Source of the DNA: JAWKJY01 sp041393535
GTDB lineage: Bacteria > Actinomycetota > Thermoleophilia > Gaiellales > Gaiellaceae
DNA length: 64,000 nt
Assembly: GCA_041393535.1 (NCBI GenBank)
Contig: JAWKJY010000013.1
Location: 46,795 to 110,794 of the forward strand
Direction: 5' to 3'
Within the stretch, counting starts at the first letter, position 1. Every line of letters starts with the position of its first letter. Below, one piece after another: positions 47,573 to 55,254 of this stretch. Under the pieces are notes generated by a model. That model was not told the origin of the DNA, made no database searches, and saw only the letters and a program-made list of their open reading frames with translations. The position numbers and the translations under genes are program-made.

Positions 47573-47736
47573 CACACTCCTTCCCTCTCGCCGCAACCTT
47601 CGTCGCCCCTGCGTCCGCCCGCGAGTCTCTGCGCCGTGGTCGCAGCACGGAGCGTGGGCCCTGCCGGCTCCAGCTTGCCGGACTGCGGGCACGAGCGGAG
47701 ACGGAGGGCGGGGCGCCGGGGTGCCCCCGAGTCTAC

Positions 47737-47756
47737 GCCGCCGCCCGGGCGGCGGC
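47737..47756 (-). terminator. 20-bp perfect palindrome after luciferase-like gene
   Basis: GCCGCCGCCC then GGGCGGCGGC with no loop, 20 bp past the stop at 47777 on the minus strand. The rest of 47573-47776 shows no gene. Confidence 0.45.
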
Positions 47757-47776
47757 AACGGCGCGACGCCGTCGGG

Positions 47777-48809
47777 TCAGCCGGCGGCGGCCCCGGCGGG
47801 CTCGCGGGGCTCGAGGTCGAAGGCGGTCGCGAGCAGCTCGTAGGAGCGGCGGCGGGCCTCCGGGTCGTGGCAGATCGTGACGATCACGAGCTCCTCGGCG
47901 CCGAAGGCCTCGGCGAGCGCGGTCAGGCGTGCGCGCACGGTCCCCGGGCTGCCGACGGTGTAGCGGCGGGAGAGCCCGGCGATGCGCGAGCGCTCGTGCT
48001 CGGTGTACGGGTAGGCCTCCGCCTCCTCGATCGACGGGATCGGGCCGGGGTCGCCCCGCTCCAGGCGCAGCCGCCAGAGGCGCACGCTCTGCGCGAGCCG
48101 CTCGGCCTCCTCGTCGGTCGCGGCGCAGATCGCTGCCGCGGCGACGGCGACGCGCGGCCCCGGATGCTCCGGCGAGGGCTGGTATCGCTCGCGGAACAGC
48201 GCGGCCTGCTGCTCGCCGCCCTGCGGGTTGATGAAGTGCGCGTACGCGAACGGCAGGCCGAAGTAGGCGGCGTACACCGCGCTCGACCCGCCCGAGCCGA
48301 GCACCCAGACCTCCGGCGCGCCCGGGCTCTCGGGCGTCGCCCGGATGCCGGCGAACGGGTGCCCCGGGCGGCGGCCGGTCGTGGAGGTACCCGAGCAGGT
48401 CGGCGACCTGGTCGGGGAACTGCTCGATCGACACGCTCGTCGGCGCCGGCTGGAGCGCCCGCCGCGGTGAGCTGGTCGGAGCCGGGCGCGCGCCGATCCC
48501 CAGGTCGATGCGTCCGGGATGGAGGGCGTGGAGCAGGCGGAAGGTCTCGGCGACCTTGAGCGGCGAGTAGTGGGAGAGCATCACGCCGCCGGAGCCGACG
48601 CGGATCCCGCGCGTCGCCGCGGCGACGTGGCCGATCAGCACCTCCGGCGCCGAGCCGGCGAGCGCGCGGAAGTTGTGGTGCTCCGCCAGCCAGTAGCGCG
48701 TGTAGCCGAGGCGGTCGGCGAGCCGGGCGAGCTCGACGGTCGCCCGCAGGGCGTCCGTCGGCGTCGAGCCCGACGGGATCGGGGACTGGTCGAGCACCGA
48801 GAGGCGCAT
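47777..48809 (-). pseudogene. LLM-class flavin-dependent oxidoreductase with three indels
   Basis: ATG 48809 gives MRLSVLDQSPIPSGSTPTDAL, then YTRYWLAEHHNFRALAGSAPEVL and PLKVAETFRLLHALHPGRIDLGIG, a bacterial-luciferase-like (MsnO8/YwcH group) start. The family phrase RAPGSDQLTAA then appears in another frame (G lost at 48493-48494). The first frame returns for ALQPAPTSVSIEQFPDQVADLL (extra base at 48458-48460). From GHPFAGIRATPE onward a third frame is used (extra base in CCCC 48362-48365), ending RREPAGAAAG-like at 47777. Every protein part is well conserved, so these may be base errors rather than decay. Confidence 0.8.
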
Positions 48810-48815
48810 GCCCCG

Positions 48816-48821
48816 ACGCTA
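48816..48821 (-). promoter_or_regulatory. -10 element TAGCGT for luciferase-like gene
   Basis: Minus-strand TAGCGT, 6 nt, ATG at 48809. Confidence 0.5.
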
Positions 48822-48888
48822 CCAGCGGTGGCACAGGCGGCCCCTGCGGCTTCCCCGGCGACGCCCCCCCGCGCGGCGCCGCCCCGGC

Positions 48889-49590
48889 TCACAGCACGGA
48901 GTCGGTCACCGCGCGCGCGTCGGGCGCGAGCGTCCAGCCCCAGTTCGGGCCGATGATCGTGCCGCGGTAGGCGGACCCGCGCCAGTACGGGCGGATCCAG
49001 AGCCGGTAGAAGCCGGTCGGCCGGTGGGTGAGGATGCCCATCATCCGCGTCCACCCGCCGCCGCGCAGCGAGTCGAGGTAGACGTTCCGCCCGAGGTCGT
49101 CGAGCGGCACGCCCGCCGGCGTCGACGAGTAGCCGAAGATGGCCTTCCCCTGGAAGCTCGCGTAACCCGCGATCCGCTCGCTGTTCCACTTGCAGCAGTT
49201 CGCGTCGAGCGTCAGGCGGGTCGGCTGGCCACGCCAGCGCGAGAAGCGGAGCTCGATCGGCCCGGTCTTCAGGCGGCGCCAGGACTGGACCGCGTAGAAC
49301 GTCCCGTCGGGGGCCTGGCGGACGACGGCGTCGAGCGGCAGGTCGATCGACGCCGGCTGGGAGACGTCGCGACCGGGCAGCCGGTCGCCCCAGCGGACGC
49401 TGCGGTCGGGCCGGATCACGACGACGCGCCGGCTGCCGCCCTGCGTCCACGTCACCTCGGCGGCGCCGCCCTCGCCGACGCGCAGCGACGGATTGGACGC
49501 GTTGGCACCGATCATGATCGATGCACCTGCACCCGGGACGAGCGCGACGACCGCGCTCGCGAGGACGGCGACCCCCACGACGATCCTCAT
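48889..49590 (-). CDS. Secreted protein of unknown function
   Basis: 233 residues. A short signal peptide (MRIVVGVAVLASAVVALVPGAGA) is followed by beta-rich sequence: LRVGEGGAAEVTWTQGGSRRVVVIRPDRSVRWGDRLPG, VRQAPDGTFYAVQSWR, LTLDANCCKWNSERIAGYASFQGKAIFGY and GTIIGPNWGWTLAPDARAVTDSVL. A vicinal Cys pair (NCCK) is present. It is not a family I can name. ATG 49590 gives the signal peptide; a GTG at 49602 would overlap the -10-like TAGGGT at 49601-49606. Confidence 0.78.
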   Translation of the reverse strand: MRIVVGVAVLASAVVALVPGAGASIMIGANASNPSLRVGEGGAAEVTWTQGGSRRVVVIRPDRSVRWGDRLPGRDVSQPASIDLPLDAVVRQAPDGTFYAVQSWRRLKTGPIELRFSRWRGQPTRLTLDANCCKWNSERIAGYASFQGKAIFGYSSTPAGVPLDDLGRNVYLDSLRGGGWTRMMGILTHRPTGFYRLWIRPYWRGSAYRGTIIGPNWGWTLAPDARAVTDSVL

Positions 49591-49674
49591 GAGCGGTTCC
49601 ACCCTAGGCGCCGCCCGTTGGAGGGGTGTCGGCGTCCTGTACGGAATGTGTAAAGCCGGGCACGACGGAGCCGA

Positions 49675-49694
49675 CCCGTGGACGGATCGTCACG
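49675..49694 (-). repeat. 20-bp intergenic motif, copy B
   Basis: Its reverse complement is identical over 20 bases to 10401-10420. It lies between the divergent genes starting at 49590 and 49751. Confidence 0.7.
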
Positions 49695-49737
49695 GACCAG
49701 GCGCACTTCCGTTGCAGACACGTGCGACATCTCCCCC

Positions 49738-49743
49738 TACCGT
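49738..49743 (+). promoter_or_regulatory. -10 element TACCGT
   Basis: TACCGT, 7 nt, ATG at 49751. The nearest -35-like TTGCAG (49712-49717) is 20 nt away, too far to be sure. Confidence 0.4.
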
Positions 49744-49750
49744 CGTCGGC

Positions 49751-50098
49751 ATGGACACGACGACGGTGAAGGTGGCGACTCCCTGGGGTAAGGCACGCGT
49801 GCTCGAGGAGGCGTGGGCGCCGCAGGAGGCCGAGGGCAAGGAGTTCGCGGCCGTGCTGCAGCTCGTCGAGCTCGAGGGCGGCGAGCGTCTGGTGCGGCTC
49901 GCCTACACGACCGACGGCACCGCGAGGCGGGGGCCGGTCACACTGCGGCTCGGCGACCTGACTCGCCTACGGGACGCCGCAGGCGGGCTCGTCGGCCTGC
50001 GGGAGCTGCTCGGCGAAGGGGCTGCGGCCGGCGCGCGGGCGCGGCGCACGGCGGTGGGGAATGCGAGGCGGGCGCGAGCCGCGCCGGACGCGCGATGA
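49751..50098 (+). CDS. Small hypothetical protein
   Basis: 115 residues, soluble. A beta-rich first part (TTTVKVATPWGKARVLEEAW, FAAVLQLVELEGGERLVRLAYTTDGTARRGPVTLRLGDL) is followed by an Ala/Arg-rich basic tail (GARARRTAVGNARRARA). The basic tail could bind nucleic acid. No family recognised. It is convergent with purQ (9 bp apart). Start ATG 49751 is supported by the -10 spacing. Confidence 0.7.
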   Translation: MDTTTVKVATPWGKARVLEEAWAPQEAEGKEFAAVLQLVELEGGERLVRLAYTTDGTARRGPVTLRLGDLTRLRDAAGGLVGLRELLGEGAAAGARARRTAVGNARRARAAPDAR

Positions 50099-50106
50099 GC
50101 GGCCGG

Positions 50107-50811
50107 TCAGCCAACCGGCGCCGCGAGGCGCGCGCGGGCCGCATCGACGAGCGACCCGAGGATCGCCACGCCGCCAGTGGGCCCGAGCAGCGCCTCCACG
50201 GCGTGCTCCGGGTGCGGCATCAGCCCCATGACGTTCCCGGCCGCGTTGACGACCCCGGCGATGTCGTCGACCGACCCGTTCGGGTTGTCGCCGGGTGCGT
50301 AGCGAAGCACGACCTGGTCGTTCCGCTGCAGCTCGGCGAGCAGCTCCGGGGGGGCGTAGAACGCGCCCTCGCCGTGCTTGGCCGGGATCGTCAGCCGGTC
50401 GCCGACCGCGCAGCGGGACGTGAACGGCTCGCGGGCGCGGGCCACGACGAGGTCGACGTCGCGGCAGAGGAAGCGGAGGGAGTCGTTGCGGCGCAGCACG
50501 CCGGGGAGGAGGCCCGCCTCGCAGAGGATCTGGAACCCGTTGCAGATGCCCAGCACGGGCCCGCCCGCGTCGGCGAACGCCGCGACCGACCGCATCACGG
50601 GCGAGAAGCGCGCCATGGCGCCGCAGCGCAGGTAGTCCCCGTAGGAGAAGCCGCCAGGGAGGACGACCGCCTGCACGTCGGGCAGCTCCGGCTCGCCGTG
50701 CCAGACGAGCAGCGCGTCCGCACCGACGAGCTCGAGCGCGAGTGCCGCGTCCCCGTCGTCCTGGGAGCCCGGGAAGACGAGGACGGCGATGCGGGGCCGC
50801 GGCTCGCTCAC
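50107..50811 (-). CDS. purQ: Phosphoribosylformylglycinamidine synthase subunit PurQ (glutaminase)
   Basis: 234 residues. Class I glutamine amidotransferase: IAVLVFPGSQDDGDAALALE, VQAVVLPGGFSYGDYLRCGAMARFSPVM, the nucleophile Cys in GGPVLGICNGFQILCEAGLLPG, and the His/Glu pair in MGLMPHPEHAVE. It supplies ammonia to PurL. The GTG start at 50811 overlaps the purS stop (GTGA). Last gene of the purD-B-C-S-Q run. Confidence 0.96.
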   Translation of the reverse strand: MSEPRPRIAVLVFPGSQDDGDAALALELVGADALLVWHGEPELPDVQAVVLPGGFSYGDYLRCGAMARFSPVMRSVAAFADAGGPVLGICNGFQILCEAGLLPGVLRRNDSLRFLCRDVDLVVARAREPFTSRCAVGDRLTIPAKHGEGAFYAPPELLAELQRNDQVVLRYAPGDNPNGSVDDIAGVVNAAGNVMGLMPHPEHAVEALLGPTGGVAILGSLVDAARARLAAPVG

Positions 50812-51050
50812 GCGCCGACGACCTCGATCGTGAACGTCTCCATCAGCGGGTTCGCGAGCAGCTGCTCGCACATCCGCTCGGCCGCGGCCCGCGCCTCCTC
50901 GGCGGAGGCCGCGTCGACCTGGAGGTCGACGAGCCGGCCGACGCGCGCCTCGGACACGGCGAAGCCGAGGTGCTCGAGCGAGCCGCGGACCGCCTCGCCC
51001 TGCGGGTCGAGGATGCCGGGCTTGGGGCGGACGAGGACGGTCACCTTCAC
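50808..51050 (-). CDS. purS: Phosphoribosylformylglycinamidine synthase subunit PurS
   Basis: 80 residues: VKVTVLVRPKPGILDPQGEAVRGSLEHLGF, then RVGRLVDLQVDAASAEEARAAAERMCEQLLANPLMETFTIEVV. This is the complete PurS pattern, the small structural subunit that joins PurL and PurQ. GTG 51050 overlaps the purC stop, and its own stop overlaps purQ. It is short but certain from pattern and context. Confidence 0.95.
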   Translation of the reverse strand: MKVTVLVRPKPGILDPQGEAVRGSLEHLGFAVSEARVGRLVDLQVDAASAEEARAAAERMCEQLLANPLMETFTIEVVGA

Positions 51051-51907
51051 GTGAGCACCACCTGGGGGTCGGCGAGATAGCGATCGAACGGGATGCCGGT
51101 CAAGAGCTCGAAGGCCTCGACGTAGCGGCCGCGGGTGCCGTCGACGACGTCCTGCGGCAGGGCGGGCGCCGGAGGCGCCTTGTCCCAGCCGAGCGCCTCG
51201 ACGTAGTCGCGCACGTACTGCTTGTCGAACGACGGCTGCGGCCCGCCGGGCGCGTACAGGTCGGCTGGCCAGAACCGCGACGAGTCCGGCGTGAGCGCCT
51301 CGTCGCCGAGGACGAGGGTGCCGTGCTCGTCCAGCCCGAGCTCGAACTTCGTGTCCGCGAGGACGATCCCCCGCCGCGCGGCGTAGTCGGCCGCGAACTC
51401 GTAGAGCGCGATCGCGATTCGCTCGGCCTCCGCGAGCCGGTCGGCGCCGACGAGCTCGGCGGCGCGGGCGAGGTCGATGTTCTCGTCGTGGCCGCTCGTC
51501 GCCTTCGTCGCGGGCGTGAAGATCGGGGCGGGAAGCCGGTCGGCCTCGACCATGCCCGGCGGGAGCGCGTGACCGGACGTGGCGCCGGTCGCGCGGTAGT
51601 CCTTCCAGCCCGAGCCGGCGAGGTAGCCGCGCACGACGCACTCGATCGGCAGCATCCGCAGGCGACGGCACTCCATCGAGCGGCCGTCGTCGCGGAGCGT
51701 GAGCAGGTGGTTCGGCACGATGTGGCGCGTCCGCGCGAACCAGAACGCCGACAGCCCGGTGAGGACGCGCCCCTTGTCCGGGATCGGCGTGGGGTGGATC
51801 ACGTCGAAGGTCGAGATCCGGTCGCTCGCGACGAGCAGGAGGCGCTCGGCGTCGAGCTCGAAGAGCTCGCGGACCTTGCCGCTCGCGAGGTGGACGCCGT
51901 CAGTCAC
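51047..51907 (-). CDS. purC: SAICAR synthetase
   Basis: 286 residues, the longer form of the family. Motifs: LASGKVRELFELDAERLLLVASDRISTFDVI, IPDKGRVLTGLSAFWF, LPIECVVRGYLAGSGWKDY, FTPATKATSGHDENI, ARRGIVLADTKFELGLDEHGTLVLGDEALTPDSSRFWP and SFDKQYVRDYVEALGWD. It joins CAIR and aspartate with ATP. GTG start 51907; it overlaps purB by 8 bp and purS by 4 bp. Confidence 0.97.
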   Translation of the reverse strand: MTDGVHLASGKVRELFELDAERLLLVASDRISTFDVIHPTPIPDKGRVLTGLSAFWFARTRHIVPNHLLTLRDDGRSMECRRLRMLPIECVVRGYLAGSGWKDYRATGATSGHALPPGMVEADRLPAPIFTPATKATSGHDENIDLARAAELVGADRLAEAERIAIALYEFAADYAARRGIVLADTKFELGLDEHGTLVLGDEALTPDSSRFWPADLYAPGGPQPSFDKQYVRDYVEALGWDKAPPAPALPQDVVDGTRGRYVEAFELLTGIPFDRYLADPQVVLT

Positions 51908-53222
51908 CGACGGCTGCCCGGCGCGAGATGGACGACAGGCGGTCGACGATCGCGTCAGCGTACTGCAGCGCGTCGGCGAGGTCGAACGCGTGCTCGAGCC
52001 CCGCCGGGCCCAGGCGCTCCATGACCTCGGCGTCGCCCTCGAGCAGCTCGCGGAACGACCGCTCCTCGTCCCAGGCGCGCATCGCGTTGCGCTGCACGAG
52101 CCGGTAGGCCTCGTCCCGCGTCAGGCCGGAGGCCACGAGGGCGAGCAGGACGCGCTGGCTGAAGACGAGGCCGTGCGAGGCGAACAGGTTCCGTCGCATC
52201 CGCTCGACGTCGACGACCATCCCGTCGACGAGCCAGGCCGCCTTGTCGAGCATGTAGTCCAGCGCGAAGAAGGCGTCGGGTAGGACGACGCGCTCCGCGC
52301 TCGAGTGCGAGATGTCCCGCTCGTGCCAGAGGGCGACGTTCTCCAGCCCAACGAGTGCGGCGGCGCGGACGACGCGGGCGAGCCCGCAGATGCGCTCGGC
52401 GACCACCGGGTTGCGCTTGTGCGGCATCGCCGACGAGCCCTTCTGCCCCTTGCCGAACGGCTCCTGCACCTCGCGCAGCTCCGTGCGCGCCATGTGCCGC
52501 ACCTCGGTGCCGATCCGCTCGAGCGTCGCAGCCGTGACCGCGAGCGCGGCGAGCAGGTCGGCATGTCGGTCGCGGGGGATCACCTGGGTGGAGACGGGCT
52601 CCCGCTCCAGCTCGAGCCGCTCGCAGACGAGCCGCTCGAGCTCCGGGTCGCCGCCGCCGTACAGGCCGACCGCGCCCGAGATCTTCCCGACGCGCATCGC
52701 CTCCACCGCGCGGGCGACGCGGTCGCGGTCGCGGTCGAGCTCGAACGCCCAGCCGGCGAGCTTCACGCCGAACGAGATCGCCTCGGCGTGCACGCCGTGC
52801 GTCCGGCCGACCATCACCGTGTCCCGGTGCTCCTCGGCCCGGCGGATGGTTGCCGTCAGCAGCCGGTCGATCCCGTCGAGGATCAGGGCGCCGGCCTCGC
52901 GCACCTGGAGCGCGAGCGCGGTGTCGAGCACGTCAGACGAGGTGAGCCCGTAGTGGAGCCAGCGCGCCGGGGGCCCGACCTGCTCGGCGACCGCGTCGAC
53001 GAAGGCTGCCAGGTCGTGCTGCGTGCGCTCCTCGATCTCGGCGACGCGTGCGGGCGAGGGGGGCACGGCGCGGGCGCGAAGCTCGGCGGCCTCCTCGGTG
53101 GGCACGACGCCCAGCGCAGCCCACGCGTCGGTCGCGGCGAGCTCGACCTCGAGCAGGCGCGCGAGCCTGGCCTCGTCCGACCAGATCGCCTTCATGGCCG
53201 GACGGGAGTAGCGCGGGATCAC
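51900..53222 (-). CDS. purB: Adenylosuccinate lyase
   Basis: 440 residues. It begins IPRYSRPAMKAIWSDEARLARLLEVE after a GTG. Then TSSDVLDTALALQ, VMVGRTHGVHAEAISFGVKLAGW and the fumarase/aspartase signature with the catalytic Ser loop GSSAMPHKRNPVVAERICGLAR. It acts twice in purine synthesis (SAICAR to AICAR, adenylosuccinate to AMP). TAGACT lies exactly 6 nt before the GTG, so it can be transcribed independently of purD as a leaderless message. Confidence 0.97.
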   Translation of the reverse strand: MIPRYSRPAMKAIWSDEARLARLLEVELAATDAWAALGVVPTEEAAELRARAVPPSPARVAEIEERTQHDLAAFVDAVAEQVGPPARWLHYGLTSSDVLDTALALQVREAGALILDGIDRLLTATIRRAEEHRDTVMVGRTHGVHAEAISFGVKLAGWAFELDRDRDRVARAVEAMRVGKISGAVGLYGGGDPELERLVCERLELEREPVSTQVIPRDRHADLLAALAVTAATLERIGTEVRHMARTELREVQEPFGKGQKGSSAMPHKRNPVVAERICGLARVVRAAALVGLENVALWHERDISHSSAERVVLPDAFFALDYMLDKAAWLVDGMVVDVERMRRNLFASHGLVFSQRVLLALVASGLTRDEAYRLVQRNAMRAWDEERSFRELLEGDAEVMERLGPAGLEHAFDLADALQYADAIVDRLSSISRRAAVGD

Positions 53223-53228
53223 TCCAGC

Positions 53229-53234
53229 AGTCTA
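53229..53234 (-). promoter_or_regulatory. -10 element TAGACT for leaderless purB
   Basis: Minus-strand TAGACT, 6 nt, GTG at 53222. The same TAGACT occurs 10 nt before the purD ATG (54508-54513). Confidence 0.5.
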
Positions 53235-53276
53235 GTCGCCGCCCCGGCCGCCCCCGCCCGGGACCCGCCCGCCCGG

Positions 53277-54497
53277 TCAGCCGTCCGCGCGGACGGCCTT
53301 GAGCGCGATGTCCGTCCGGTGCTGGGAGCCCGGGAAGTCGATCTCGGCCACCGCGGCGTACGCCCGATCGCGCGCCTCCGCCGCGGTCGCCCCGGTCGCC
53401 GTGACGTTCAGGACGCGACCGCCGGCGGAGATGACCTCGCCCTCGCGGAGGGCCGTGCCGGCGTGGAACACGAGCGCGCCCGTGGCCTCGGCCCGGTCGA
53501 GCCCCCGGATCGGAATCCCGCTCTCGCTCGAATCCGGATAGCCGCGCGACGCGAGCACGACCGTCACGCTCCACTCGGGGGTCGACGCGAGCTCGACCCC
53601 CGAGAGGTCGCCGTTCGCGGCCGCCCGCAGGGCCTCGAGGAGGTCGCCCTCGATCAGCGGCAGGATCGACTGGGTCTCTGGATCGCCGAAGCGGCAGTTG
53701 AACTCGAGCACGCGAACGCCGTCGGGCGTCAGCATCAGCCCGGCGTACAGTAGGCCGACGAACGGCGCGTCCCGCTCGGCCAGCTCGGCCAGCACCGGCT
53801 CGTGCACCTGGCGCACCAGCTCGGCCGCGAGGTCGGGCGGCATGATCGGTGCGGGCGAGAAGCTGCCCATTCCGCCCGTGTTCGGCCCCCGGTCGCCGTC
53901 GCGGATGCGCTTGTAGTCCTGGGCCGCGGGTAGCGGGATCGCGCGCACGCCGTCGCAGAGCGCGAACAGCGAGACCTCCTCGCCCTGCAGCAGCTCCTCG
54001 ATCACGGTCTCGCCGCCGAGGGCGCGGGCCCGGAAGAGCGCGTCCTCGGCCTCCGCCTGCGTCGTGCAGACGAAGACGCCCTTGCCGGCCGCCAGCCCGT
54101 CGGCCTTGACGACGCACGGCGCGATCGCCTCGTCGAGCGCGCGTGCGGTCGGCACGCCCGCAGCGGTCATGACGTCTTTCGCGAAGGACTTCGACCCCTC
54201 GATCTGCGCGGCCGCTGCGCTCGGGCCGAAGACGGCGATGCCGGCGCGGCGCAGCTCGTCGGCGAGCCCGGCGACGAGGGGCGCCTCCGGGCCGATCACG
54301 GCGAGGTCGATGCGAAGGTCCTCGCACAGGTCGACGAGCCCGGCGACGTCCTGCACGCGCACCGGGTGGCAGGTGCCGAGTCGCCCGATCCCGGGGCTCC
54401 CGGGCGCCGCGTGCAGCTCCGTCAGCAGCGGCGACTGGGAGAGCTTCCAGCAGAGCGCGTGCTCGCGCCCGCCCGATCCGACGACCAGCACCTTCAT
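53277..54497 (-). CDS. purD: Phosphoribosylamine-glycine ligase
   Basis: 406 residues, ATP-grasp plan: KVLVVGSGGREHALCWKL, DLAVIGPEAPLVAGLADELRRAG, EGSKSFAKDVMTAAGVPTA, CVVKADGLAAGKGVFVC, VIEELLQGEEVSLFALCDG, DYKRIRDGDRGPNTGGMGSFSPAP and VLEFNCRFGDPETQ. It makes GAR from phosphoribosylamine and glycine. ATG 54497. First gene of the D-B-C-S-Q set; the upstream 457-bp region is shared with the divergent monooxygenase gene. Confidence 0.97.
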   Translation of the reverse strand: MKVLVVGSGGREHALCWKLSQSPLLTELHAAPGSPGIGRLGTCHPVRVQDVAGLVDLCEDLRIDLAVIGPEAPLVAGLADELRRAGIAVFGPSAAAAQIEGSKSFAKDVMTAAGVPTARALDEAIAPCVVKADGLAAGKGVFVCTTQAEAEDALFRARALGGETVIEELLQGEEVSLFALCDGVRAIPLPAAQDYKRIRDGDRGPNTGGMGSFSPAPIMPPDLAAELVRQVHEPVLAELAERDAPFVGLLYAGLMLTPDGVRVLEFNCRFGDPETQSILPLIEGDLLEALRAAANGDLSGVELASTPEWSVTVVLASRGYPDSSESGIPIRGLDRAEATGALVFHAGTALREGEVISAGGRVLNVTATGATAAEARDRAYAAVAEIDFPGSQHRTDIALKAVRADG

Positions 54498-54650
54498 GGC
54501 GGGGCCGAGTCTAGTCGTCGCCCTCCGGGCGCGGCGGCACCAGCGGCCCGGCGGACGCCCCACTGGGACGGGAGGTGCCCCTCCCGCCTCCCTGGCGCCC
54601 AGCCTAGGCGTGTGCGGCGCACGCGTGTGACACGGGACCGTGCCGGATCG

Positions 54651-54669
54651 GTCACGACCCGTCCACAGG
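54651..54669 (+). repeat. Intergenic motif, copy C
   Basis: GTCACGACCCGTCCACAGG matches the 10401 copy at 16 of 19 positions. Confidence 0.55.
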
Positions 54670-54806
54670 CGGCCGAGCCCCCGTCGAGACGGTCTTGCCG
54701 CCGCTCGCCGCGCGTGCGCCCGACGGACGATGCCGGGTGGACGGGGCATGCCCGGATGGACGCGCGCCCGCCGGAGGACGCGCGACCCGCGGGCGATGGC
54801 CTCGGC

Positions 54807-54812
54807 TACGTT
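54807..54812 (+). promoter_or_regulatory. -10-like TACGTT just before the tetranucleotide tract
   Basis: A TANNNT hexamer; RNA would begin about where the repeat starts, placing the whole tract in the 5' leader. No clear -35. Confidence 0.35.
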
Positions 54813-54816
54813 CACC

Positions 54817-54940
54817 CGACCGACCGACCGACCGACCGACCGACCGACCGACCGACCGACCGACCGACCGACCGACCGACCGACCGACCGACCCACCGAC
54901 CGACCCACCGACCGACCCACCGACCCACCGACCGACCGAC
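54817..54940 (+). repeat. (CGAC)31 tetranucleotide tract
   Basis: Thirty-one consecutive 4-bp units. Twenty-seven are CGAC; units 20, 23, 26 and 28 are CCAC. The tract ends 3 bp before the ribosome-binding site of the monooxygenase gene. Confidence 0.95.
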
Positions 54941-54954
54941 CCGAGGAGGAGCCT

Positions 54955-55254
54955 GTGATCGTCGTCGCCGGGAGCATCACCCTGCACCCCGAGCGCCTCT
55001 CCGAGGCGTTCGAGCGCGCGGCCGTCGTCGCGGACGCGACGCGCTCGGAGGCGGGGTGCATCTCGTACACCTTCTTCCGCCACCTGGAGCGCGACGACGC
55101 CTTCTTCGTCTTCGAGGAGTGGGAGGCGCGGGAGCACCTCGACGCGCACCTCGCCGCACCGCACACGGCCGCGTTCTCGGCGTTCCTCGGCGAGGCGATG
55201 GCGGCGCCGCCGAAGCTGCGCGTCTACGAGGTCGCCCGGGCCGGCTCGCTCTGA
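54955..55254 (+). CDS. Antibiotic-biosynthesis-monooxygenase (ABM) domain protein
   Basis: 99 residues, ferredoxin-like ABM/quinol monooxygenase fold: VIVVAGSITLHPERLSEAFERAAVVADATRSEAGCISYTFFRHLERDD (residues 1-48), then FFVFEEWEAREHLDAHLAAPHTAAFSAFL. Members oxidise quinols without a cofactor or bind haem. GTG 54955 is chosen because GAGGAGGA lies 4 nt upstream and the fold starts there. An in-frame ATG at 54796 would add 53 residues, mostly DRPT repeats coded by the (CGAC) tract. The 3' end overlaps the convergent frameshifted gene by 31 bp. Confidence 0.87.
   Translation: MIVVAGSITLHPERLSEAFERAAVVADATRSEAGCISYTFFRHLERDDAFFVFEEWEAREHLDAHLAAPHTAAFSAFLGEAMAAPPKLRVYEVARAGSL

Larger units (their letters stand above)
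54498..54954. other. 457-bp divergent intergenic region with motif copy, promoter and tetranucleotide tract
   Basis: From purD outward: minus-strand TAGACT at 54508-54513, a copy of the 20-bp motif at 54651-54669, TACGTT at 54807-54812 (plus strand), the (CGAC)31 tract 54817-54940, and the ribosome-binding site GAGGAGGA at 54944-54951 for the gene at 54955. The frame starting at the ATG at 54796 is open through the tract. Confidence 0.6.

Noticed and set aside
54817..54940. CRISPR array
   Set aside because: The tract is a pure 4-bp repeat with no spacers, and no cas genes are near.
54796..54954. DRPT-repeat protein domain as part of the monooxygenase
   Set aside because: The frame is open, but the ribosome-binding site directly before GTG 54955 and the fold starting there make the repeat more likely untranslated leader. 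Kept only as an alternative in the finding.
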